Positions 1-6,622 of a stretch of DNA of 12,454 bases are shown here, piece after piece; position 1 is the first letter of the stretch; the number at the start of each line of letters is the position of its first letter. Made by a program: the position numbers and the translations under genes. The notes under the pieces were generated by a model that was not told the origin of the DNA, made no database searches, and worked only from the letters and a program-made list of their open reading frames with translations. Source of the stretch: Candidatus Latescibacterota bacterium (GTDB taxonomy: Bacteria; Latescibacterota; UBA2968; UBA8231); contig JAJEGS010000049.1 of NCBI GenBank assembly GCA_022819745.1, positions 1 to 12,454 on the forward strand, in the 5' to 3' direction.

Positions 1-133
1 GGTCCCAAAACTCCGGGTTCGGTTCCTTGTGTGGAGAAAAAGCGTCGGATCAAGAGCGTCTTGCCCTATGAAAAACGCTCAATACCAAAGCATTTGACGG
101 CCTTTGATGCGGCCCGACGCTAGTTTTGGGACC
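1..133. repeat. MITE-like element with 12-bp terminal inverted repeats
   Basis: Bases 1-12 (GGTCCCAAAACT) are the exact reverse complement of bases 122-133. Inside lie further exact inverted repeats: 41-48 (AGCGTCGG) with 114-121 (CCGACGCT), and 54-59 (GAGCGT) with 75-80 (ACGCTC). On the right side the 8-bp arm directly abuts the terminal arm. On the left side the two arms are separated by 28 bases. The whole stretch can fold on itself and is too short to encode a transposase, as in miniature inverted-repeat elements mobilised in trans. It overlaps the 3' end of the minus-strand gene 79-1932, whose last residues and stop lie in it. The left flank is outside the window, so a target-site duplication cannot be checked. 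The alternative is a large structured RNA or terminator-like hairpin at that gene's end. Confidence 0.5.
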
Positions 134-1932
134 ACTTGTAACAGCTTCCAGCGGGCGGTCACGATTTGATAGGGCCGGCCGTTTTCTTCGGCTTCCGACA
201 AAGAAAGCCGCATCGAGTTTTTGATATATACGGGTGGTTCATCATCGGCGAGCGGATTGTCAACATACAGTTTCCAACCAAAATCCGTTTGGGATTCGTG
301 CCGCTCATTGCCTTGAGCATCCCGAAGCGTAATCTGGTCCGGGCCCCAATAGCCATGTGCCGCGTATTTGGAAAGGGTATGACGTCCGCGCAAAATATGC
401 CCGGCATTAATACGCCTACCGTTGGCGTCAATTGGGTCAAGCCAGATGTCAAAGAAAGAACCTTTTTCACTAAAAATTCGGACCTGAGACGCTTGCGCCG
501 TGTCGAAGTCGTTTTCTCGATGGAGTTCAAGCTCTATGGTTATCTCTTTATCCGCCTCGGGCTTGCCATCCACCTGTATGTCCACCCGGATAATGCGCCC
601 CGGATACACCACATCGGGATACAGATTGTACACCTCAAACGTCAAATCCGTGCGAATCTGCGAGATATAGCGCGTGCCGTGCATGATCCGGTTTTGGATA
701 AACTCATACTTGGCTGGTGAACGCGAGCGCAGCTTGTCCGGGTTGACGATGTAGAACGCAATGCTCTCGGCCATATCCTCATTCGGATTGTGCGCATGGC
801 CATACGCCGAGACAAACTCGGTCTGTTTGGTCGTCGCCCAATCGTTGGTCTCGTCGGGAACCGCATAACCCGCCGAAAGTTCAACACAGCCCTGCTCAAA
901 CAGTGCAAACAGCGAATCCGTCGCTTCTTCACAGCCGTCATCGGCGTCATCGGCTGGCGGGTCCTGCTCTGAAATTCGATACCAGCCGCCCAACTCGATC
1001 CAATCCTGCTTGAGTTGCTCGTCAAACAGATGCTCCCACAAAAAGTGCGCCTTCTCGTGTAGAATCAGGCGATGAATGGACGCGGCACCCGCTCCCTTAA
1101 ACGCCGATTCCATAAACTCGATGTAGCCCGACTGCGTCCACGCCACCGCCCCGGCGGCTGGATATAGCGGATGCGGCGTGCCATCCAACCGACGCACCAG
1201 ATAGTGCAATCCCGGCGTATGCCGCATCCCCGACGGAAACTCCTCCAACATCGACGCCAGCGCGATCAACTCTTCGTTTTTGAACGGCATAAACCGACCC
1301 GCCCCCTCGTCGGTCGTATACCTTGTCAACTCGCGATAGTCGGGCACATTCACACTAACCGCGTAACGCTCTTGCAAGATGCGTTCGAGCGCGTGTCGAT
1401 CCGCGCCGTTATCGGTTACAAACCGCACTACCGCCTGATGCAGCCGTTTGGAGAAAAACCGGCCGCGCACCCCATCAATCTCGGCCAACAGCGGCTCGGC
1501 GTAGGTAAACACTTCTTTCGCAACGGTGACTGTGCGCTGGCCGTCGCGCATTGCCACTGCAATGTCATCTTGTATATGGCGGTCGCTCAATGTCCACACC
1601 GAGGCCGGCACAGAAGGCTCCTCGTCGTAGGGATAGTTCACCGCTTGCGGGATGGACTCAAACGTGCGCAGCAGACTGTAGGCGTGCTCGGCGCTCCACT
1701 CGGTGCTCAGATGCACCGAATACTTCTCGCGCAATTGCAGCGCAGCACTATGCGACGCGACCTCGACTATCTCATCCAACAAGACCACTTGGACCGGCGC
1801 AATCAGGCTGGCGCTTTCGGCCCCTTGGGGCGTCTCGTCTATTTCCCAATGGTAGGTGTAAGCCCAAGCCGGAGAAGCAAAACAAGCGATCAGGCAGTAT
1901 GAGACGAAAAGCAAAACGAGCGAGCGAAACAT
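79..1932 (-). CDS. Exported candidate zinc metallopeptidase (HEKAH), C-terminus altered
   Basis: 617 residues. The N-terminus is a signal peptide: one Arg at position 3, a hydrophobic run to about residue 22, and a likely cleavage after AWA (22-24). Residues 292-296 read HEKAH, the HExxH zinc motif, in the helix context LHEKAHFLWEHLF. About 90 residues on, NEDMAES (384-390) resembles the third-ligand helix of gluzincin-type peptidases, with E385 the best candidate ligand. Residues about 430-560 look like beta-sandwich (Ig-like) sequence. I place the start at Met 1932 because GGAGGT sits 5 bases upstream; a longer reading from 1959 lacks such a site. The last ~18 residues (after WKLLQ) and the stop fall within the inverted-repeat element at 1-133, so the native C-terminus is probably lost. 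Peptidase activity and substrate are inferred from motifs only. The gene follows the secreted propeller gene (2117-3628) on the same strand after 184 bp. Confidence 0.72.
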   Translation of the reverse strand: MFRSLVLLFVSYCLIACFASPAWAYTYHWEIDETPQGAESASLIAPVQVVLLDEIVEVASHSAALQLREKYSVHLSTEWSAEHAYSLLRTFESIPQAVNYPYDEEPSVPASVWTLSDRHIQDDIAVAMRDGQRTVTVAKEVFTYAEPLLAEIDGVRGRFFSKRLHQAVVRFVTDNGADRHALERILQERYAVSVNVPDYRELTRYTTDEGAGRFMPFKNEELIALASMLEEFPSGMRHTPGLHYLVRRLDGTPHPLYPAAGAVAWTQSGYIEFMESAFKGAGAASIHRLILHEKAHFLWEHLFDEQLKQDWIELGGWYRISEQDPPADDADDGCEEATDSLFALFEQGCVELSAGYAVPDETNDWATTKQTEFVSAYGHAHNPNEDMAESIAFYIVNPDKLRSRSPAKYEFIQNRIMHGTRYISQIRTDLTFEVYNLYPDVVYPGRIIRVDIQVDGKPEADKEITIELELHRENDFDTAQASQVRIFSEKGSFFDIWLDPIDANGRRINAGHILRGRHTLSKYAAHGYWGPDQITLRDAQGNERHESQTDFGWKLYVDNPLADDEPPVYIKNSMRLSLSEAEENGRPYQIVTARWKLLQVVPKLASGRIKGRQMLWY

Positions 1933-1937
1933 GGAGT

Positions 1938-1943
1938 ACCTCC
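1938..1943 (-). promoter_or_regulatory. Ribosome binding site GGAGGT for the metallopeptidase gene
   Basis: On the minus strand GGAGGT lies 5 bases before the ATG at 1932. It decides the start: translation begins at MFRSLV, directly at the signal peptide, rather than at the upstream in-frame ATG at 1959. Confidence 0.75.
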
Positions 1944-2026
1944 GCTGTGGTGATGACAATAGGCAAGGTATAAGACGCTAATCACTGGAGCAAATATAGC
2001 CGTCCTACATGATTTGCGCGATGATC

Positions 2027-2056
2027 CGCAGATGGACGCAGATAGGCGCAGAATAG
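2027..2056. repeat. Three tandem copies of a 10-bp CGCAGAtngg-like unit
   Basis: Three consecutive 10-mers begin with CGCAGA: CGCAGATGGA, CGCAGATAGG and CGCAGAATAG. They lie in the 184-bp gap between the two minus-strand secreted-protein genes, about 95-125 bp upstream of the downstream gene's start. From memory, similar degenerate CGCAGATnnA strings recur in intergenic DNA of many unrelated environmental bacteria without known function. I see no open reading frame or RNA feature here. Confidence 0.55.
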
Positions 2057-2116
2057 TAGAGCAAGACAATCCGCATCAGTCATTCAAGATTGCTATATGT
2101 GGGAGAGCCGCGTGCG

Positions 2117-3628
2117 CTAACGGAGCACTGCTAACTTGCGCGCGACCTCGGTGCCGCCAGCCTGCAAGCGATACAAGTACACCCCAGTCGCCAGATCGTC
2201 GGCGGCCCAAGCAATGGTATGCCAGCCGGCCTCCCGGTGGCCCTTGCTTATCTGTTCGACGTGCTGGCCTTGGAGATTGTACACCGCTAGATCGACCGGC
2301 CCAGCCACGGGCAGCCAAAAGCGTATCTGGGTCGAATTGTTGAAGGGGTTGGGCGCATTGGCGACCAGAATCGGTGCACCGGTCGCGTCCAGCGATTCGA
2401 CCTCCTCTATTGCGGTAGCCATTGCCAACTCGGCAATGTCGAACTGGACGAACCACAACTCGTAGTTGGGGTGAGGTCCTGCGCTGAATACCGCAGTGGG
2501 TACGCTCGGCATCAGGCTGCCGCTGGCCGGGGAAATGCCGTGGAGGAAGAAACTGGAGACTAGGCCGTAGCGGTCCAAATCGGCCAGCGGCTCCTCCTGC
2601 CAGCTACCTCCGCGATCGTCCGATCTGTAGAGCCGCAAGTCGGCCCCGTACGTGCTGGCTATCCACACGGCACGGTTTCCACCGGGTCTTTGATAGGCCG
2701 CAGCCACCTGCGCATTGCTCAGGGCTTGGCGGGTCCACGCGCCCGTATGCGGGTCGCGGACAAAGACGAACAGTTGATTGGCTTGGCCGGGGGATTGGTA
2801 CTGGCCGGTGACGTACATGTAGCCGTCTGGATCGCGCCACATGGCTTCGCCGAAAGCTATGAAATCGCCTTCGGGCGCGATCTCGACCACGACCTCGGGC
2901 GCGATTTGACCGGGGTCGCCGTAGGGCAAGTGCATGTAGAGGATGCGGTTGTAGAGCGCCCTAGGGTCGGGCTGATTGCTCACTAGCAAGTGATAACCCG
3001 TCTCATCTGGCTGAATGACCGGGTAGAGCCAAGTCGTCCACGGCACCTCTGTTCTCTGCGCTGGCGCGAGGACGTAGGGGCCGTCCCAAGTGCCGGTGCG
3101 CAAATCGAGCGTGGCCGTCTTGAAGGTATAGGTCGCTGGATCGCCGATATAGCCGATGACTAGGCGCTCGTTGTAAATGCCAGCGCCCATGTACCCGGCC
3201 TTGCCAATGGCGTCCGGCACTTCGAGTTGCTCAAACTGGTCGATCTGCCCCGGCGCGGTGGCCCGCAGAATGACCGGCTTTTGGTTGATCTTTGGATAGA
3301 TCAGGAGCAGCCGTTGTTGCTCGTCGAGCAATACCATACCCGGCTGGTAGTTCAAACCGTCCCACTCGTAGCCCCGGTGCCACTGCCCGTCGCGCAATTG
3401 GTAGAGCGCCCCTTGGGCGGTGGCCTGCTCTGATCCCCACAGGGCGACCGTGTAATAGCTCTCGCCATCGTACACCAGTTTGGGGGCGTTGTAGCCCCAG
3501 TACGAACTAACCCAAGCCACCCCTGCGTCGATTTTAGATAGGTACACGTCGATTTCTTGTCCTGAGACCCCAACGGCATTCCACTTTAGGCAGATGACGG
3601 CTAATAGCCATGCGACTCGTCCTTTCAT
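2117..3628 (-). CDS. Secreted beta-propeller (Asp-box) protein with FlgD/T9SS-like C-terminal domain
   Basis: 503 residues. It has a signal peptide (about 1-23, MKGRVAWLLAV then a hydrophobic core). The body (about 30-400) is rich in short beta strands with repeated aromatic, Gly and Asp turns. It contains one canonical Asp-box, SDDRGGSW at 336-343, the turn motif of sialidase/BNR-type propellers. I see no sialidase catalytic Arg triad, so no enzymatic role is claimed. From about 420 the sequence reads NAPNPFNNSTQIRF, then VYNLQGQ, then LATGVYLYRLQAG. This is the FlgD-Ig-like C-terminal domain often found on secreted proteins of FCB-group phyla, used for sorting or surface attachment in type IX-like secretion. 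AAGGAGG lies 5 bases before the ATG. The gene is divergent from the PhyH operon at 3754 and tandem with the metallopeptidase gene. It is probably an extracellular binding or structural protein. Confidence 0.8.
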   Translation of the reverse strand: MKGRVAWLLAVICLKWNAVGVSGQEIDVYLSKIDAGVAWVSSYWGYNAPKLVYDGESYYTVALWGSEQATAQGALYQLRDGQWHRGYEWDGLNYQPGMVLLDEQQRLLLIYPKINQKPVILRATAPGQIDQFEQLEVPDAIGKAGYMGAGIYNERLVIGYIGDPATYTFKTATLDLRTGTWDGPYVLAPAQRTEVPWTTWLYPVIQPDETGYHLLVSNQPDPRALYNRILYMHLPYGDPGQIAPEVVVEIAPEGDFIAFGEAMWRDPDGYMYVTGQYQSPGQANQLFVFVRDPHTGAWTRQALSNAQVAAAYQRPGGNRAVWIASTYGADLRLYRSDDRGGSWQEEPLADLDRYGLVSSFFLHGISPASGSLMPSVPTAVFSAGPHPNYELWFVQFDIAELAMATAIEEVESLDATGAPILVANAPNPFNNSTQIRFWLPVAGPVDLAVYNLQGQHVEQISKGHREAGWHTIAWAADDLATGVYLYRLQAGGTEVARKLAVLR

Positions 3629-3633
3629 AGCGG

Positions 3634-3640
3634 CCTCCTT
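3634..3640 (-). promoter_or_regulatory. Ribosome binding site AAGGAGG for the propeller gene
   Basis: On the minus strand AAGGAGG lies 5 bases upstream of the ATG at 3628. Together with the signal peptide that begins immediately, it fixes the start. Confidence 0.75.
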
Positions 3641-3685
3641 TGCAGCGGCATTTGACGCAAAACTCGGCCCTAGCCTTGTGTTGAT

Positions 3686-3714
3686 TTGGCGTCAGCAAGG
3701 CCGTGCCCTATTTT
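3686..3714 (+). promoter_or_regulatory. Possible sigma-70-type promoter of the PhyH operon
   Basis: TTGGCG (3686-3691) and TATTTT (3709-3714) are separated by 17 bases, each matching 4 of 6 positions of the standard -35/-10 consensus. Transcription would start about 30-35 bases before the ATG at 3754. The site lies in the 125-bp gap between divergent genes, where a promoter is expected. Promoter consensus in this lineage is not known to me, so this is tentative. Confidence 0.28.
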
Positions 3715-3753
3715 GCAGCCGACCTGTTCACCCTTTTGCCCAGCTAAAATCCC

Positions 3754-4581
3754 ATGTCCAGTCCCATTGCAGCAGGCCGGCCATACTCGCCGGAAGAAAC
3801 CCAGCGCATCATTGAGCAGTTCAACCGCGACGGCTACTGTCACTTGGGGCCCGTCCTTGCAGCCGGCGAGGTCGAGGCCCTGCGCGAGGCCATGGCGCGC
3901 AAAGTCGCAGATCCCCGCATCCTCAATGACGAGGCAGGTGATCACATCCGCGGCATCAGCCTCATGCGCATGTTCGAATATAGCGAGGCATTCCGCGACT
4001 TGGTAGTTCGCGAGCCCTTTGCGAGCTTAGCCGAAGCGATCTTGGGCGACAACTGCCACCTCATGTCGCAAAACGCCCTGTACACCGAGCCCGATTCCAG
4101 CAAAGAGCCCGACGGCCCCGGCGGCTGGCACCTCGACGACTTGATACACTTTCCCCTGCCCGATGCGGTGGAACAGCACGACCCGCGCATTACCATGCCC
4201 TGCTTTGTGATGCAGATCTTCACCCCGGTCAGCGATGTGGAAAGCATTGAATACGGCCCCACGCAGGTCGTGCCCGGCAGCCACCGCGCTGGCCGTGGGC
4301 CCTCCTCCCAAGACGCGCCGACCTTTGGCGGGGTTGGACCGATCTCCCTGTTTGCCCGAGCGGGCGACGCGTACATGTTCAACAACCAGATTTGGCACCG
4401 GGGTGCTCCCAATGCCTCGGATCGCACGCGCTTCATGGCCGGTGTCACGTACAGCAAGCGCTTTATCTCCCAGCGCTTCTACCCCTTTATCGACTACCGC
4501 CTGCCGCCGCACGTGCTGGAGGGAGCCTCGCCGCGTCTGCAGCGCTTGCTCGGCCGCCACGAGAAAGGGGCCTACGGCTGA
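3754..4581 (+). CDS. Phytanoyl-CoA dioxygenase (PhyH) family protein
   Basis: 275 residues, typical for the family. PhyH proteins are Fe(II)/2-oxoglutarate dioxygenases that hydroxylate or otherwise oxidise small molecules while converting 2-oxoglutarate to succinate and CO2. The opening EQFNRDGYCHLGPVL (about 21-35) is the usual N-terminal signature. The iron triad is visible: H126 and D128 in GGWHLDD, and H215 in NQIWHRGAPN. R226 (DRTRF) is the likely 2-oxoglutarate-binding Arg, and VVPGSHR (172-178) is also characteristic. An in-frame stop at 3745 leaves ATG 3754 as the first possible start. No Shine-Dalgarno sequence precedes it, unlike most neighbours. It is cytoplasmic (no signal peptide) and the first gene of a four-gene plus-strand run. 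The substrate cannot be told: the family covers phytanoyl-CoA, ectoine-type and many natural-product substrates. Confidence 0.88.
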   Translation: MSSPIAAGRPYSPEETQRIIEQFNRDGYCHLGPVLAAGEVEALREAMARKVADPRILNDEAGDHIRGISLMRMFEYSEAFRDLVVREPFASLAEAILGDNCHLMSQNALYTEPDSSKEPDGPGGWHLDDLIHFPLPDAVEQHDPRITMPCFVMQIFTPVSDVESIEYGPTQVVPGSHRAGRGPSSQDAPTFGGVGPISLFARAGDAYMFNNQIWHRGAPNASDRTRFMAGVTYSKRFISQRFYPFIDYRLPPHVLEGASPRLQRLLGRHEKGAYG

Positions 4582-4648
4582 GGTTAGATCCGCCCGCTCT
4601 CTGGCAACCTAAGACCTAGCGAGAGCGCAACCGATCAGGGGAGGATGT

Positions 4649-5017
4649 ATGACTGAAAGTGAACGCTACGAAGCAGGGCGCAGAATTCTCTCGACGATGC
4701 TCGGAGAAGCCGCTGCAGAGGCCTCTGCCGAGAAGATGCGCACACTTCATCCCGAGTTCGAGCGCCTCGTGATGACGCATGTGATGCATGACCTGTACGG
4801 ACGGGCGGGGTTGGACATCAAGACTCGTCTGCTGTGCACGATCGCGGCCTTGACGGTTCTCGGTAGGCCGGAACAGCTTGCTGTTCACATCGACCGGGCC
4901 CTTGGTTGTGGAGCCACAAAGACGGAGATTGAGGAGGTCATGTTGCAGATGAGCGCCTTCGGAGGATTTCCGGCGACGTGGGATGCACTAACCGTTCTTC
5001 AAGGACATAACCAATAG
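4649..5017 (+). CDS. Carboxymuconolactone decarboxylase (CMD) family protein
   Basis: 122 residues, close to the length of single-domain CMD/PcaC-like proteins. The conserved family pattern is visible: DIKTRLLCTIAALTVLG (about 56-72), then a helix with H80 (QLAVHIDRAL), then the glycine-turn GATKTEIEEV and the terminal GGFPATWDAL. There is no CxxC pair, so it is not an AhpD-type peroxidase. It is closer to the 4-carboxymuconolactone-decarboxylase branch, which acts in protocatechuate breakdown, but that exact activity is not shown. AGGGGAGG (4637-4644) lies 4 bases before the ATG; an ATG 4 bases earlier hits a stop immediately. It starts 67 bp after the PhyH gene, and its stop directly touches the region before the serine hydrolase, so co-transcription is likely. 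It is a soluble cytoplasmic protein, probably an oligomer of helical subunits like its family. Confidence 0.85.
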   Translation: MTESERYEAGRRILSTMLGEAAAEASAEKMRTLHPEFERLVMTHVMHDLYGRAGLDIKTRLLCTIAALTVLGRPEQLAVHIDRALGCGATKTEIEEVMLQMSAFGGFPATWDALTVLQGHNQ

Positions 5018-5071
5018 TTGGATGTCCATCCATTCTCTCATAGACCACCAACTCTTTCTTGGATTTTGCTT

Positions 5072-6571
5072 ATGTTTCGCGCCGTTCTCCTGCTGTTTAT
5101 GCTGATGCTTTACGCCAACCAGCCAGCCACCGCCCTTGAGCGCAGCACCCCCGAGGCTCAGGGCATCTCCAGTCGGGCCATTCTCGGCTTCGTTGATGCG
5201 GCCGAGGATTCGATCGATGCCCTGCACAGCTTTATGTTGCTGCGCGGAGGGAAAGTGGTGGCCGAGGGCTGGTGGTACCCCTATAACCCCAACAGCCCCC
5301 ATCGCCTCTACTCGCTGAGCAAGAGCTTCGCCTCCACAGCGGTGGGGCTGGCAGTCGAGGAAGGGCTGATGAGCCTCGACGACCTGATCCTCGATCACTT
5401 TCCCGAGGAAGCCCCTGCCGAGCCGGACGAAAACCTTGCGGCCATGCGCGTACGGGATCTGCTGCGCATGAACACCGGTCACCTGAAGGAGCAGGCCGAC
5501 GCCTTCTGGTCAACCGAGAGGGACACCTGGGCTGAGTCCTTTCTCGCCGTGCCGGTGGGCCTCAAGCCCGGGACTCACTTCGTCTATAACACAGGAGCCA
5601 CCTATATGGCCGGCTTGATGGTCCAGCGACTGACGGGCGGGACCCTGATCGACTACCTGACACCGCGGCTCTTCGCGCCTCTAGGGATCGAGGGTGCCAC
5701 TTGGCAGAGCGATGACGAGGGCTACAACGTCGGCGGCTGGGGACTGAAAATTCGCACCGAGGATATCGCCCGTTTCGGCCAGTTGCTGCTACAGCGGGGG
5801 ATGTGGGATGGTCGGCGATTGCTCCCGGAGTGGTGGGTGGCAGAGGCCACCGCCCTGCAGACCGCGAACGGCAGCGACCCCGACAGCGACTGGGATCAGG
5901 GGTACGGCTACCAGTTCTGGCGCTGTCGGCACAACGCCTACCGGGGCGACGGTGCCTTCGGCCAGTACTGCATCGTCATGCCCGACCAGGACGCAGTGGT
6001 GGCCATCACCGCCGGCGTGAGCGACATGCAGCAGGTGCTCGATCTGGTCTGGGATCACCTGCTGCCGGCGATGGAGAATGAAGCTCTGCCACCGGCCGAT
6101 AACGGCCCGCTGGCCGAGCGGTTGAGGGGCCTGTCCCTCGCGCCGCAAGAAGGGTTATCTACCTCCGCGCTGGCCAGCAAACATTCGGGGCAGAGGTTTG
6201 TGTTTGCGTCCAACGAACGCAACCTGCGGGCGGTCACCTTTGCTTTCGGCGCGGAGGAAACGCTGATGACCGTCGAGGACGCGTCTGGCGGCGAGCATCC
6301 GATCCGCATCGGCCACGGGGCTTGGGTGGAGGACAGCACCTCATTCACCAGCGACCATTCTCAACCGATCGCCGCCAGCGGCGCATGGAGCGCGGACGGC
6401 ACCTACAACGCGAGGCTCTGCTTCTACGAGACGCCCTTCCGCCCTCTGCTGACTTTCCGCTTCGCCGCAGACCGGCTGCTCTTCAACATGGAGTACAACG
6501 TCGGCTTTGGGGAGACGAAGTGGGAAGAGCTGACCGCCACGGCGCAGATGGACGAGGAAGTTGAGCACTGA
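5072..6571 (+). CDS. Exported serine hydrolase, beta-lactamase/class C fold
   Basis: 499 residues from the ATG at 5072. The first 22 residues (MFRAVLLLFMLMLYANQPAT, then ALE) form a signal peptide with an ATA-type cleavage site. The serine/lysine catalytic pair is in SLSK (S81, K84), and the second-motif tyrosine in FVYNTGATY (Y172). The third motif, normally KTG or HxG, is probably GAFGQ (294-298). This is the family of esterases, D-aminopeptidases and beta-lactamase relatives; the true substrate is unknown. After about residue 335 comes a beta-rich domain of about 160 residues, ending near FNMEYNVGFGETKWEEL, like the lipocalin-like tail of related serine hydrolases. A longer reading from TTG at 5018 abuts the CMD stop with no gap, but it would bury the signal peptide behind 18 polar residues, so I prefer 5072 despite a weak ribosome site. 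It is periplasmic or secreted, while its operon partners are cytoplasmic. Confidence 0.85.
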   Translation: MFRAVLLLFMLMLYANQPATALERSTPEAQGISSRAILGFVDAAEDSIDALHSFMLLRGGKVVAEGWWYPYNPNSPHRLYSLSKSFASTAVGLAVEEGLMSLDDLILDHFPEEAPAEPDENLAAMRVRDLLRMNTGHLKEQADAFWSTERDTWAESFLAVPVGLKPGTHFVYNTGATYMAGLMVQRLTGGTLIDYLTPRLFAPLGIEGATWQSDDEGYNVGGWGLKIRTEDIARFGQLLLQRGMWDGRRLLPEWWVAEATALQTANGSDPDSDWDQGYGYQFWRCRHNAYRGDGAFGQYCIVMPDQDAVVAITAGVSDMQQVLDLVWDHLLPAMENEALPPADNGPLAERLRGLSLAPQEGLSTSALASKHSGQRFVFASNERNLRAVTFAFGAEETLMTVEDASGGEHPIRIGHGAWVEDSTSFTSDHSQPIAASGAWSADGTYNARLCFYETPFRPLLTFRFAADRLLFNMEYNVGFGETKWEELTATAQMDEEVEH

Positions 6572-6622
6572 ACCATTAGACGGGGAGACGGGCCTCCGCC
6601 TCGCCGGGACAAGGATTTCACC

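Noticed and set aside
166..1973. Several plus-strand open frames opposite the metallopeptidase gene
   Set aside because: They are Arg/Pro/His-rich with no domain or ribosome site and lie antisense to a gene with a signal peptide and a zinc motif.
1967..1993. TATACC with TTGCTC upstream (minus strand) as the promoter of the metallopeptidase gene
   Set aside because: The spacer is only 15 bases and both boxes are weak matches.
4595..4627. 7-bp inverted repeat CGCTCTC/GAGAGCG between the PhyH and CMD genes as a terminator
   Set aside because: The loop is 19 bases and no T-run follows, so it does not look like a Rho-independent terminator. The genes are probably co-transcribed.
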